Shown: positions 19,033 to 30,125 of the stretch, one piece after another
Layout: every line of letters begins with the position of its first letter
Position numbering within the stretch: position 1 is the first letter of the stretch
DNA from: Chelydra serpentina
Taxonomy: Eukaryota > Chordata > Testudines > Chelydridae
Reading direction: 5' to 3'
DNA: 64,000 bases
Assembly (NCBI GenBank): GCA_037349315.1
Contig: JBAIAC010000056.1
Coordinates: forward strand, 720,501 to 784,500
Position numbers and translations under genes: made by a program
Notes under the pieces: generated by a model
The model's input: the letters and a program-made list of their open reading frames with translations, nothing else
Told to the model about the DNA's origin: nothing
Databases searched by the model: none

Positions 19033-19953
19033 TTATAGTAGGTGACTCCTGGGTACTCTTTTGGCCCTGTCGATCTGTTTTTTCACTTCAGCAGGTGGGT
19101 ATTGTAGTTGTAAGAATGCTTGATAGAGATCTTGTAGGTGTTTGTCTCTGTCTGAGGGATTGGAGCAAATGCGGTTGTATCTTAGAGCTTGGCTGTAAAC
19201 AATGGATCGTGTGGTGTGTCCAGGATGGAAGCTGGAAGCATGTAGGTAAGTATAGCGGTCAGTAGGTTTCCGGTATAGGGTGGTGTTAATGTGACCATCA
19301 CTTATTAGCACAGTGGTGTCTAGGAAATGGACCGCTTGTGTGGACTGGTCTAGGCTGAGGTTGATGGTGGGATGGAAATTGTTGAAATCATGGTGGAATT
19401 CCTCAAGGGCTTCTTTTCCATGGGTCCAAATGATGAAGATATCATCAATGTAGCGCAAGTAGAGTAGGGGTGTTAGGCGACGAGAGCTGAGGAAGCGTTG
19501 TTCTAAGTCAGCCATAAAAATGTTGGCATACTGTGGGGCCATACGGGTACCCATAGCAGTGCCACTGACTTGAAGGTAAATATTGTCCCCAAATGTGAAA
19601 TAGTTGTGGGTGAGGACAAAATCACAAAGTTCGGCTACCAGGTTAGCCGTGGTAGTATCAGGGATACTGTTCCTGACAGCTTGTGGTCCATCGTTGTGTG
19701 GAATGTTAGTGTAGAGAGCTTCTACATCCATAGTGGCCAGGATAGTGTTGTCTGGAAGATCACCGATGGATTGTAGTTTCCTCAGGAAGTCAGTGGTGTC
19801 GCGAAGATAGCTGGGAGTGCTGGTAGCATAGGGCCTGAGGAGAGAGTCTACATAGCCAGACAATCCTGCTGTTAGGGTGCCAATGCCTGAGATGATGGGG
19901 CGTCCAGGATTACCAGGTTTATGGATCTTGGGTAGCAGATAGAATGTGCCTGG
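19033..19953 (-). pseudogene. Penelope-like element: reverse transcriptase segment
   Basis: An open frame between the two stop codons. It contains the fingers-palm motifs (LPKIHKPGNPGRPIISG, DVEALYTNIPHNDG, YLRYIDDIFIIWTHGKEALE) and the thumb region (YRKPTDRYTYLHASS). The N-terminal portion lies upstream of the TGA near 19954 up to 20301. The palm aspartates are retained, so decay seems limited to a few point changes. Confidence 0.85.
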
Positions 19954-20419
19954 TCAGGGTTCTAGGCACGTGTCTGTACAAATTTGTTCTTGTGCTTTTC
20001 CAGGGAGTTTCTGGAGCAGATGGTGCAGTTTCTTTTGGTACTCCTCAGTGGGGTCAGAGGATAAAGGCCTGTAGAATGTGGAGTTACAGAGCTGCCTGAC
20101 AGCTTCTTGTTCATATTCCAACTTATTCATGATGACGACAGCTCCTCCTTTGTCAGCCTTTTTGATTATGATGTTAGGGTTGTCCCTGAGGCTGTTGATG
20201 GCATTGTGTTCTGCATGGCTGAGGTTATGGGGCAAGTGATTTTGCTTTTCTACAATTTCAGCTCGAGCACGGCGACGGAAGCAGTCTATGTAGAAGTCCA
20301 ATTTGTTGTTTCGACCTTCAGGAGGAGTCCACGCAGAATCCTTCTTTTTGTAGTTTTGGTAGGAAGGATTCTGTGGCTTAGTATGTTGTATGCTTAGTAT
20401 GATAGCAGAGGGTTTCTTA

Positions 20420-20740
20420 ATCTAGCAGACAAAGGCAGAGCAGGTCCCAGTGTCTGGAAGATGACATTAGAAAGGTTCAGATCAGAAATAAGATGCAACT
20501 TTTCCACAGAGAGAATAATTAACTATTGGAGCACCTCACTCCATCACTTGCTAGTCTTTATATCTCGACAGACTGGCCATCTAAAAGATACTCTGCAGTC
20601 CAGCCACAAGCTACTGATCGTAAAAGCATCTCCTTACATTGCAGCCTAGTGAAGTTCTTTCCACACTGCAGGAAAATCCCTGGCCTGTGCTGACTAGATG
20701 ACCTAATGATCCCTTCTGGCCTTAAAATCTATGAATTAAT
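20420..20740 (+). repeat. CR1 LINE 3' end, old copy
   Basis: Typical late CR1 sequence with 'GGTTCAGATCAGAAATAAGATG', 'ACTATTGGAGCA', then a tail 'TGATCCCTTCTGGCCTTAAAATCTATGAATTA'. Diverged; no coding. Confidence 0.7.
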
Positions 20741-20817
20741 TGCAAAGGAATCTTACTGAGACATCTTCCCAGTCCTGAAGGAGGCTGACTAACTCCTCTC
20801 CTGTTTTTGTCTTCTAG

Positions 20818-20999
20818 TGACGTCTAAACAAAATCCTGGCTGCTGAAGCATCTTCCCTCCCTGGAATGAACCCTGCGGCCATCTTAGCTAGGAATTGCTC
20901 ATAGTGCCATAACTGTAGCCCTCGGACTTTCTGTGTCCTCTAAGGTGTTTAATGAGAAAAATACTTTGTTCTGATTGTCAATAAAAACAAATAAACCTG
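20818..20999 (+). pseudogene. Pseudogene of FCGBP-like gene: terminal exon with poly(A) signals
   Basis: Acceptor TTTTTGTCTTCTAG followed by TGACGTCTAA. With the two bases carried over from the exon at 17706 this gives Cys-Asp-Val-stop, close to the Cys-Asp-stop of the intact gene. AATAAA signals follow at 20980-20985 and 20989-20994, so the 3' untranslated region is about 170 bases. It marks the end of the decayed duplicate. Confidence 0.7.
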
Positions 21000-21439
21000 C
21001 GGATATGACTGCAATAAACTCATTTTTGCAAACTTCATCCAGTGATTTTATTATCACAGCCGGTTTCTTTCTATCTTAATGTAATTTCCTGACTCAGTGG
21101 AAGAGAACAAGACAGACGTTTTGTTCCGTGTCTGTACAGTACCTAGCACAATGGAGTGGCAGTCCATGACAGGGGCTCCCAGATGCAACCACAATACAAA
21201 GAGATAATAATAATAATGCATTCTGCTAGTAGAACTCATGAGTACTGATGAAGTTCAGCCCAAGAGGTAGAAAAGTCTGTTTCTCAAATGGAATGTCTTC
21301 GTTTGTGTTCCCCATGGTAGCTGCTATGTCTGTGTAAATCAATAAACGTGGGTGCTACATTGGCCTCGTGGGGGGAAGATAACAGGCGTGCAGGAGTTAA
21401 CAAGCTGGCTACATCATTGGGGGCAGAATTGGAGAGGCT
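21000..21439. other. Intergenic, old repeat remnants
   Basis: A TCTGTACAGTACCTAGCACAATGG phrase at about 21130 (minus-strand partners elsewhere) marks an ancient repeat. The rest is unassigned. Confidence 0.4.
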
Positions 21440-22075
21440 TCAGCAGAGCTACAAGGATGTCTGAAGAACAGGGCCAATAGAGCAAGATTTAAGGAGCTCA
21501 ATTTTCATCAAAGAGAAGGTTAAGAGATTATTTTACCTCTTTATTTGGCACCGATGGAATCATAGCTGGAATACTGTCTCCGGTTCTGGTGTCTACAGTT
21601 CAGGAAAGATGTTGATAAACTGGAGAGACGTTCAGAAGAGAGATACTAGAATGAAAGGAATAGAAAACACACTTTTATAATGAGAGACTCCAGCAGCTGT
21701 CTATTTAGAAGAACAAAGAGAAGATTAAAGGGTGACTTGATCCCAGTCTATAAGTACCTACATGGGGAACAAATATTTAATACTGGACTCTTCAATCTAG
21801 CAGAGAAAGGTCCAAAAGAATCCAATACCAGGAAGTTGAAGCTAGACAATTTTATACTGGATATAAGATGTAAAGTTTTAACAGTGAGAGTAATTAGCCA
21901 TTGGAACAATTTATCAAGGGTTACAGTGAATTTTCCATCACTGGCATTTTTTGGATGTTTTTCTAACAGATCTGCTGCAGGAATTATTTTGGGGAAGATC
22001 TCTGGGCTGTGTTATAGAGGAGGTCAGACTACGTGATCACAATGATGTCTTCTATCCTTGAAAGCTATGAATTTA
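21440..22075 (+). repeat. CR1 LINE 3' end
   Basis: A diverged CR1 terminal region: 'GAGAGACGTTCAGAAGAGAGAT', 'GGTGACTTGATCCCAGTCTATAAGTACCTACATGG', then 'AATTAGCCATTGGAACAATTT', ending 'CTTGAAAGCTATGAATTTA'. A short broken frame at 21680-22036 shows the CR1 C-terminal pattern. Confidence 0.8.
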
Positions 22076-22189
22076 AAAGATGTCTGGACTAGTGCCTGTA
22101 AACTAGAGCAGTGTGAATAATGAATGTTTTAGTTTGCTGGCAATTCATAGAAATAAAAAAAATCATTTTGATTTTGAGCGTTTCTTTTC

Positions 22190-22405
22190 ACATGGTGATG
22201 GGGGAGGGAGTGCAGAGCTACACAGGGACAGGGGAGTGGCTGGGAAGGGGCAGAAAGACACATGGGGACAGGGACACATAGGGACAGGGGGAGGGGTGCA
22301 GAGTCACATGGGGATGAGGGGGTGGAGGGACACGTGGAAAGGGGGTGCAAAGACACATGGGGGTGCAGGGACACATGGGGACATGGGCAGATGTGCCTGA
22401 CTGAA
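22190..22405 (+). repeat. G-rich tandem repeat (ACATGGGGACAGGG)
   Basis: Many diverged units of CACATGGGGACAGGGG with spacers, period roughly 18-40 bases. Likely a minisatellite. Open frames here are artefacts of the repeat. Confidence 0.7.
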
Positions 22406-22629
22406 TGGGGGAGGCTCGGGGTCAGCCAGGGTCTGCACGGGGGAATCTTCCTAACAATCCTTCCCCACCCCCACAAAAAAGCCTGTTCCATACTTTTCCC
22501 ACCTATACCCAACAACCCTACAAGTTCACACGCAGGCTCCTCCCCAGCATTTTACTTCCTTCTCCCTCAGCTCCGTTACCCCTGACTCCCCCAAGCCTTT
22601 GCACTGCTTCTGAGGGGTACAGGAAATAC

Positions 22630-22921
22630 AGTTGTGTACTGTAGTTTAAATGAATTATTACTCAGAGTATTAATTAAAATTAATTAATTAATGTATTATT
22701 ATGCCTAGTAAGGAATCTATTTTGTCAAAAAACATTTCTTGAATCTTTTTTGTTGTCTATATTGTTACAGACATACTTGCTGACAGATATTTTGAAATAA
22801 ATGACCCAAAATAATTGAAATGGGTGTGATTATATTATGTTATTTTGAAAAAAATATGCAGAATTTTAAAATATTTTGTGCAGTATATTTAATTTTTTGG
22901 TGCAGAATTCCCCAAGGAGTA
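22630..22921. mobile_element. DNA-transposon end, family of 1017-2037
   Basis: The reverse complement begins TACTCCTTGGGGAATTCTGC, then 'ACCAAAAAATTAAATATAC', and runs on to a TATGTCTGTAACAATAT-like stretch, matching the left end of the element at 1017. Only one end is clear here, and the left border near 22630 is uncertain. Confidence 0.6.
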
Positions 22922-23440
22922 GGGTGTGGACAATAGAGGGCTTTTGGATCTAGCAGATAAAGGCAGAAGGCACTCTAATTGCTGGAATTTAAAAGCTACA
23001 AAGCTTACATTAATTATTATTGGCTGCTTTTTGGAGCATCTAGGCTTGGATTTAGTCCTTAGTGGTGCACAGGATCTGGTCCAAGTGGTGAATATAGCTG
23101 AACTGCTCAGTAATAGCAACCATAATATAATTAAATTTAACATCCTTGTGGGGAAAATATTCCAAAGAAGCCCATCACAGTAGCATTTAACTTTGAGAGG
23201 AACTACACAAAAATGAGGACGCTAGATAAACAGAAATTAAAAGGAGGCGTCGGGGAAGGGGTTTGAATGGGGGCAGGGAAGGGGTGGGAAGAGGTGGGGC
23301 AGGGGTGGGACCTCATAGAAGGGGTGGAGTGGGGGTGGAGCTGGGGGCAGCGAGGGGTGGTATCAGTGATGCAGCCCTCGGGCCAATGCACTAGTCCTCA
23401 TGTGGCCCTCATGGTCATGTGAGTTTGAGATCCCTGGTCA
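22922..23440. repeat. CR1 fragments and G-rich tract
   Basis: Short CR1-like segments (GGCTTTTGGATCTAGCAGATAA) are followed by a purine-rich tract at 23240-23350 (GGGGTGGGAAGAGGTGGGGC). No gene. Confidence 0.4.
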
Positions 23441-23700
23441 AGATCCTTCGCCAAAGGCTATTAAGCAAAGTAACCAGTCGTGGGATAAGATGGGAGATCC
23501 TCTCATAGATCAGCAGCTGGCCAAAAAGCAGGAAACAAAGGGTAGGTCAATTTTCAGGATGGTGAGAGCTATATAACGGGGTCCCCCAAGGATCTGTACT
23601 GGGACCAGTGCTGTTCAACATATTCATAAATGAGCTGGAAAAAGGGGTAAACTGTATAGATGATATAACATTACACAAGATAATTAAGATCCACACGCTC
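23440..23700 (+). repeat. CR1 LINE reverse transcriptase fragment
   Basis: Contains the CR1 motif sequence GGGGTCCCCCAAGGATCTGT, then 'CCAGTGCTGTTCAACATATTC', equivalent to the protein stretch [14 protein letters not shown]. Ends before the palm Y/F-A-D-D box is complete. Dead fragment. Confidence 0.8.
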
Positions 23701-24189
23701 CTGGGGCGTGATAATGTCACCTCTGTTGGATGAAAGACTAATTCCCTGTCCGGGAGGGATTACTGAGCGAGATGCTCTGAAGAACAACTATCGCCTTCAA
23801 AATCTGTGCAAAGGCGTCGTTCCACACTCCTGTGTGTGTCAGCCGAATGCAGCCCTGCCTCCTTCCAAGAAGCAGTCAGACCGGCTGAGGCACTGTGTTT
23901 CCCCTGTCCCTCCAGGATAGGAGCAGAGAGGGCAGACGGCACATAATGGGGCAAATCAATAGCTAGTAGAGGTTAGGAGGAGGTGTGTGGTCCAGTGCCT
24001 GGGCTGCTGATCTTGCAATATGAAGAGCTGAGCTCTAATCATGACTGAGCTGTCTAGCAAATTGCTTCATCTATGTTTATGCCTGGAAAGCTACGAAAGA
24101 AGGGAGGTCACTGAGTGTGCTGCTCTCTGATGCACAGTGAGGGGAGTGTGACATTCGATACCTTGGAGCAGCATACTGTAACCCCCATA
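23701..24189. other. No gene recognised
   Basis: Unassigned sequence with a possible minus-strand repeat. Short frames only. Confidence 0.35.
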
Positions 24190-24665
24190 TTCCTCATTGT
24201 GATAGAATCGTGATCTTACATATAAAACATGCCTTGTAAGGTATCAGGGGAAAGGTTATGATCCGCTGAAAGTTAGTTCTCTATCTATATATGTATATCA
24301 TTAATGCATATGAAGTTATGAAAATTGTGTTGTATGGTTGTCACTAAAACGTGCTGTAAGTTGGGGAATCAGCCAGATATTAGCTTCCCCAGAGGCAACA
24401 GCCAGGAAAGTAACCAACGCCGGGGCGGGGTGTCAAACAGCCCATCAAAAGCCATTTTCCAGCAAGGGAGTTACAATGCATTAACTCACCTGCAGGAGGC
24501 CACACCAGGGGAATTGCTCAACCTTGCTTGGAGAGACACAGCAATGCCCCCCAGACATGCCTGGACTTGTGCTCCTCAAGCACATGGACTGAGAGTATAA
24601 AACAGACAGAGTGGACAAACACTGGGCCCTTCTCCTGCCCCCACCTATGCTGCAAGCAACTAAGA
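24190..24665 (+). repeat. LTR-like repeat
   Basis: Begins near TGTGATAGAATCGTGATC and includes a TATAAAACAGACAGAG promoter-like string at 24595. The layout resembles a turtle endogenous retroelement LTR. I see no paired LTR or internal genes nearby. Confidence 0.4.
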
Positions 24666-24675
24666 CACTGAGTCC

Positions 24676-24815
24676 AGGTCTACACTGGGGGAGTGGGGAT
24701 CAACCTAAAATAAGCAACTTCAGCTTCGGGAATAGTATAGCTGAAGTTGAGGTATCTTAGGTCGATTTACCTCAGCGTCCTCATGGCAGCGAGTCAACCA
24801 CTGCCGCTCCCCCAG
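24676..24815 (+). repeat. DNA-transposon fragment (GTCTACACTGGGGGA type)
   Basis: Contains TCTACACTGGGGGAGTGG, an AAGCAACTTCAGC...GCTGAAGTTGAGG inverted motif, and ACTGCCGCTCCCCC. This is a very common turtle/crocodilian short repeat that begins with a GTCTACACT terminal sequence. Truncated here. A related end is seen at 63.82-63.9 kb. Confidence 0.55.
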
Positions 24816-25217
24816 TGGCGGAGGAATTCAAATACTGCTTGAATATCCTGCAGAGAACAACTGTATCAGAAATAACCAGAATATAAAATGTAGCCACATT
24901 ATATTTCAGGTATAATTACAATACGAACAAATGAAAAAAATAAGACAACTTTAGTTCTAAACATCGAGACTACATTTTATTTTTGTACTTCATGTATTGT
25001 TCTTCACTTTCATGTATCGTTTTCTGCGTATACTCAGGATACAGATGCCAAAATTAAAACTCCCAGGCTCAGAGTGAAGTACGATAAAGCAGAAGGCTAC
25101 TAGCATCAAGATTGACACTCCTCCCCTAAGTGGGCAAGATTCATGCTCTCAGTACATTAGGATGCACCCAACAGGGCTGTAATGACAGGATTCGCATTAG
25201 AGAGATGAAGTGAGTGA

Positions 25218-25660
25218 TTGTGACGGGGTTCCTGGGTGCAACCGGGACTGTGGGACTGCTGAGCCCTCCAAACCCACCAGCCTGGGCTGCCTCTCACACT
25301 GTGATGCTGTGACAAGCTACAAGCCTCTGGCAGGCCCTGCACTTACAGCCATCCCCAGGCAGGGACACACCCTGCTGGGTTACATGACTGATCTTCCAGT
25401 CACTCCTGAATCATCAATAGGGAGGCTCCAGCCAATTCCCTCCAGCTCCCCAGTCTTGCATCCCTTGTAGTGTCTTGCACTGGTCAAAAGCCTGGTCAGT
25501 GTAAGCTCATTACCCGGTTCGCCACTTCTTCATAGGAATGTGCACATGCACCAGTCTTTGTGATCTGAGATGAGATCCCCCAGGCACTTCAACTAAAACA
25601 CACTGTTTTTGGTAAACTATAAAACAGACTCTTTAACTACAGAAAGATAGATTTTAAGTG
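25218..25660 (+). repeat. LTR-like repeat (TGTGACGGGGTTCC)
   Basis: Starts TGTGACGGGGTTCCTGGG and runs about 440 bases with no coding. Its TG start and composition suggest an LTR truncated at its 3' side, where CR1 sequence follows. No target duplication seen. Confidence 0.45.
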
Positions 25661-25689
25661 ATTATAAGCAGCAGGTGTAGAGATCAGAG

Positions 25690-26715
25690 ATTGTTACTTA
25701 AGTAACTGGTTAAAAGATAGGAAACAAAGGGTAGGAATAAATGGTCAGTTTTCAGAATGGAGAGAGGTAAATAGTGGCATTCCCTAGGGGTCTGTAATGG
25801 GATTAATACTATCCCATTCTATGAATTCAACATATTCATAAATGATCTGAAAAAAGGGGTTAAACAGTGAGGTGGCAACGCTTGCAGATGATATAAAACT
25901 ACTCAGAATATTTAAGTCCAAAGCAGACTGCGAAGATTTACAAAGGAATCTCTCAAAATTGGGTAACTGAGCAACAAACTGGTAGGTGAAATTCAATGTT
26001 GATAAATGCAAAGTAATGCACATTGGAAAACATAATCCCGACTGTACATATAAACTAATGGGGTATAAATTAACTGTTATTACTCAAGAAAGAGATCTTG
26101 GAGTCATTGTGGATAGTTCTCTGAAAACATCCACTCAATGTGCAGTGACAATCAAAAAAGCTAAAAGAATGTTGGGAATCATTAGGAAAGGGATAGATAA
26201 TAAGACAGAAAATATCATGTTGCCTCTATATAAATCCATGGTACGCTCACATCTTGAATACTGTGTGCAGTTCTGGTCACCCCATCTCAAAAATGATATA
26301 TTGGAATTGGAAAAGGTACAGAAAAGGGCAAAAACATGATTAGGGGTATTGAACAGATTCCATATGAAGAGAGATTAATAAGACTTAGAAAAGAGACGAT
26401 TAAGGGGGGAGGTATGATCTGAAAGGGGGGGTATGATTGAGGTGTATAAATCATGACTGGTGTGGAGAAAGTAAATAAAAAAGTATTATTGACTCCTTCT
26501 CATAACACAAGAACCTGGGGTGATCTGATTAAATTAATAAGCAGCATGTTTAAAACAAACAAAAGGAAGTATTACACAACGCACAGTCAACTTGTGGAAG
26601 TCATTGCCAGGGGATGCTGTGAAGGCCAAAACTATAACTGGGTTCAAAAAAGAATTAGATAAGTTCATGCAGAGGGCCATCAATGGCTATTAGCCAAGAG
26701 GGTGAGCATCCCTAC
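25690..26715 (+). mobile_element. CR1 LINE 3' half
   Basis: Contains the reverse transcriptase region around 25775 (GTGGCATTCCCTAGGGG...), then an open stretch at 25986-26339 reading MKFNVDKCKVMHIGKHN, ERDLGVIVDSSLKTS, KKAKRMLGIIRKG and [12 protein letters not shown]. It continues frameshifted through the GAAAAGAGACGATTAAGGGG region to the tail at about 26700. A non-functional copy of the same CR1 subfamily as 7616-8118. Confidence 0.9.
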
Positions 26716-26719
26716 CCCA

Positions 26720-27065
26720 TGCTCCGGGTGTTGCTAAACTGTACCCCCTCCTGCACCCCAACCCCCTGCCTCAACCCCTGCCCATACTCCGAATCCCTCA
26801 GCCCCACCCCGCAGCCTGCAGACCCCTCCTGTACCCCAAACCCCTCATTCCCGGCCCCACCCCAGAGCCTGCACCCCAAGCCGGAGCCCTCACCCACCTC
26901 CCACACCCCAACTCCTTGCCCCAGCCCAGAGCTCCCTCTCAAACCCTGAAACCCTCATTTCTAGCCCTCACCCCCTCCCACACGCCAACCCCCTTCCCAG
27001 CCCAGTGAAAGTGAATGAGGAGCAGGGAGGCGGGAGGGAGCCGCCCCCCCCCCCGCCCCGAATGC
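26720..27065 (+). repeat. C-rich low-complexity tract, hAT interior
   Basis: Tandem CCCCAACCCCCTGCC-like units with 'CCGGCCCCACCCCAGAGCCTG'. Same sequence type as the interior of the hAT element at 57601-58367, so probably an internal fragment of that family with its ends lost. Not coding. Confidence 0.55.
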
Positions 27066-27445
27066 TGGGGGTTAAGCATGAATCAAACAGTGGCTGTAGG
27101 AAACTAACACAGAACAGTGAATCAGCAGCTTTCAAACGGGAGCATGAAGCTCAGACCCCAGATACAAAATCACCCTGGCAATGAACCGTCTAAAACCCCG
27201 ACTCAGAGACCCGAATTCTCTCACTATCAGCACGGCTGCGGCAACGTCCAGGACCTGCACTCGCTGGGTAATTGAAACCCGCCGAGGAGGAGCACTGGAG
27301 AGTCCCACGATGTCGCTCGGGCTGGAAGAAGCGAACCGAGAACCCTCTGGTGATGTCGTCCCCAGGAGCAGGTGAGGTGGGACATGGTTTCTTCTCCCTT
27401 CTCCTTGCATCAGGGATCTGCCGCCGCCACCGCCCTGATGCTGCG
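27066..27445. other. No gene recognised
   Basis: GC-rich sequence with short open frames on both strands and a weak GGAGCAGGTGAGG donor-like string at 27365. No similarity to a known family that I can name. Confidence 0.3.
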
Positions 27446-27617
27446 AATCATAGAATATCAGGGTTGGAAGGGACCTTAGGAGGTCATCTAGTCCAACCCC
27501 CTGCTCAAAGCAGGACCAATCCCCAATTTTTGCCCCAGATCCCTAAATGGCCCCCTCCAGGATTGAACTCACAGCCCTGGGTTTAGCAGGCCAATGCTCA
27601 AACCACTGAGCTATCCC
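27446..27617 (-). repeat. Chelonian tRNA-derived SINE
   Basis: Minus-strand copy from ATCATAGAATATCAGGG to GAGCTATCCC, including the B-box and A-box complements. Nearly full length. Confidence 0.85.
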
Positions 27618-28069
27618 GGGGGAGGCCTGCGCACGCACGGTCACTAGGGTGGACTGCGCCACTTCTCTGTGGTCACAGTTAATTCTTTTCTGCAGTTTGT
27701 GGCGGGAACACATGGTACAGTCCCAGCAAAGGCGGGAAACAGTCGGAGGTAAAATTGTTCTTGAGATCGCCCAGTGGCGGGAAAAAACAGTTTGATCCAG
27801 TTATAACTAGGCCAGGATGACAGGGCACAAAGGGGGTGACAAGATGGAGTTCACAAAATGGTGGTTCAGACTCAGTTTTGAATGGCTGCTATGTCCTTAC
27901 AAATTACATATTGGGTTTAACACACACATATTTTAATCAGCTATCACAGTCTAACAAATCACACCCAACAGCGCAACGGGGCCCTGATCTCAGCTGGGGC
28001 AGGGACTGACTGTCTCTCGTTGTATGTCTGGGCAGTGCCTGGCACTGTTAGGCGCTGCCGAATCTCAGT
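27618..28069. other. No gene recognised; old repeat
   Basis: Unassigned, ending in a TCTCAGCTGGGGCAGGGACTG ancient-repeat phrase that recurs at 28925-28970 on the other side of the next element. Confidence 0.35.
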
Positions 28070-28924
28070 TAGGGTTGCCAACTTTCTAATGTCTGAAAAC
28101 CGGACCCCCACTGCCCCACCTCTTTCCCCTCCACCCTGCCTCTTCCCCTGATTCCCTGCCCCCCTCTTCCCTCAAAGCCCTGCCTCTTACCCGCTCCGCT
28201 CCCCCTGTCACTTGCTGCTCTCCCCACTCCCTGTTTCTCTGCTGCTTTAATGTGTATCCCGCCGCACTTGAACTGTGCCATAAGAGTCACAGAGAAATAA
28301 ATCCAGGCCTGGCGGAAGCAGGGGACCCGTCCCTAGGAGCTAACAGCCTCGGGCCCTCTTCTTATCATGGGTCTGAATTTGGCCTTTTCACTTTAAGAGG
28401 AGGCCCAACAAGCAGCTTCCTGTCCCAGCGGCACCTCTGTAAACCTGGGGCAAACCCCAGATCCAGCAGATCAGAAGAGCGTCGCGGCCGCACGGGAGCA
28501 GCTAGGCAACCCCGCTGACGAGCTAAGACACGGCATCCCTGCATGGCAGCCTCCCGCCTCCCTCTGCGCTGCCTGCCCAGCAGCCTCCTTCCCTGCCCAC
28601 TTGAGCCCTCCCCACGGCCGGGGGAAGCGCTGGCTGGCAGGACAGCTCGCGTTCCTTCCCTCCCAGGGAATGTTCCATGCCCTGCTCGGCATGGGCCCCC
28701 GCACTCTGTCCTCTGTCACAGCCCTGCAAACCGTGCTCCCCAAAGGGGCCGCCTGACCTGGTGCATGTGTGCTGTCGCGGGAGCCGCCTCTTCAGGGCTG
28801 GGCGACAGGCTGCCACTCCCCCACCCCCTGCACTTGGTAACTGGACTTTTAGTGGCTCGTCACACTGCCAGGTCCCTTTTTTGACCGGACCTTCTGGCCG
28901 AAAACTGGACACCTGGGAACCCTA
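28070..28924. mobile_element. DNA transposon with TAGGGTTGCC ends
   Basis: Left end TAGGGTTGCCAACTTTCTAA...GAAAACCGGAC; the right end reverse complement is TAGGGTTCCCAGGTGTCCAG...TTTTCGGCC...GTCC. The sequence outside rejoins as CTCAG|CTGGGACAG, matching the intact repeat at about 27,990. No transposase frame is visible, so it is non-autonomous. Confidence 0.55.
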
Positions 28925-29949
28925 GCTGGGACAGCGACTCTCTCGCTGTGTGTCTGGTCAGTGCCCAGCCATCATCTCAGTGGCGCCTGTAGGTGCTGCC
29001 ATAACAATATAAGCTGTTTAAAACCAGTACACCTCGCCTTGCACCAGAGATTAACTTCTATGGGATGGTTCAGAAAAGGGGCCATACGTCCTCGTTTGTA
29101 TTACGGGGGAACATTAGATCCTGCGATTACAGGGCCGTTCTGCTAAGTGTTGTGCACAGCGAGTCATGAGGATCTTAACAATCTAAACAGACTAAGGGTG
29201 GTGGGAGGAAAGTGAGGGGAAGGCCAAACAGCAGCAGCGCCGTAAATAGAAGCTAGGAGTCCTAGTCCAGCGTGTATCCACTGGGCTACACTGCCTCCCA
29301 GACACAGGGGGACTAGTATTCCCACTGGTCAGCCAGGCAAACTGAGTCACATAGAGATTTAAATCTGTGGCAGATCTGGAAATGAAACCCAGAGCTTATC
29401 AGCACTTGTCTATATGCACAAAGCCATGATTCCTCTTGACAGTCCCACAGGGCTACAAGAAGGGGGGCATTATCTGTTATCTTTCTTGTATCATATAATT
29501 ATTTCACTTTTTGCTACTTCTGTATTTTATATTTTCCCTTCCCTATTTTTTCTTTTTTTTCACTTTTTCCACTTTGTGGTCATTTGTTTTTCTGATGTTT
29601 TCAAATCTATTACTATTGTTTCTATGATTCGGCTTTTCCCTGGGGGCAGCATCTGTTTCCACTCCCTCCTGGAAAACAACCACCAGACATCTTGGCTCAG
29701 GGTCACCCTGACGATAAACCACACCCAGCTTTCCCTGCAGCTGCAAGGGGAATCCTGGCTTGTCCCCTGTGCAAATTCCTGAATGTCTGGCTGGCTCCTT
29801 AGCAAAATTGTCGCTCAGTTCCCTGGCCACTAAACTCCTAATATGTTTTGGATTTAAGAAACTGGGCAGCTCTGTAGGTGCATCTGAAATTCACAAGTTC
29901 AGCCAGCGCTGAGCTAGTTAATTCTGTCTGTGACCTGGTACTCAAGAAA
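28925..29949. other. No gene recognised
   Basis: Includes MIR-like remnants (29240-29400: 'GGAGTCCTAGTCCAG', 'GAAACCCAGAGCTTATC') and a T-rich tract near 29540-29600. No exon of any gene recognised. Confidence 0.35.
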
Positions 29950-30125
29950 TGATAGAGACAAGGTGGGTGAGGTAATCTCTTTTATTGGACCAACTTCTGC
30001 TGGTGAGAGAGACAAGCTTTCGAAGAAGAGCTCTGTGTAAGCTCAAAAGCGTGTCTCTTTCACCAACAGACATTGTTACAATAATAGATATTCCCTTGCC
30101 CACCATGTCTCTCTAATATCCTGGG
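29950..30125. repeat. Palindromic repeat, copy 2 (AGAGACAAGGTGGG)
   Basis: Starts AGAGACAAGGTGGGTGAGGT, contains CTTTTATTGGACCAACTTCT, and ends CCCACCATGTCTCTCTAA, an inverted counterpart. Related to 17040-17250. It lies about 340 bases upstream of the FCGBP-like promoter. Confidence 0.5.

Larger units (their letters stand above)
18088..20385 (-). mobile_element. Penelope-like retroelement with GIY-YIG endonuclease
   Basis: Minus-strand coding in one continuous frame from about 20301 to 18370, interrupted by two stops: TGA at about 19954, and TAA at 19033-19035. Reverse transcriptase motifs include KKADKGGAVVIM, GTFYLLPKIHKPG, MDVEALYTNIPH, GTRMAPQYAN and the catalytic YIDDIFIIW. The C-terminal GIY-YIG endonuclease shows VIYAIMCQQCPSAMYIGQTG and RINGHKSDIRNH. 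The 3' end at 18088-18180 has the ACTTGTAGCACCTTAGAGAC terminal sequence related to the hairpin at 3.16 kb. It lies in the last intron of the pseudogene. Inactive because of the stops. Confidence 0.9.
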
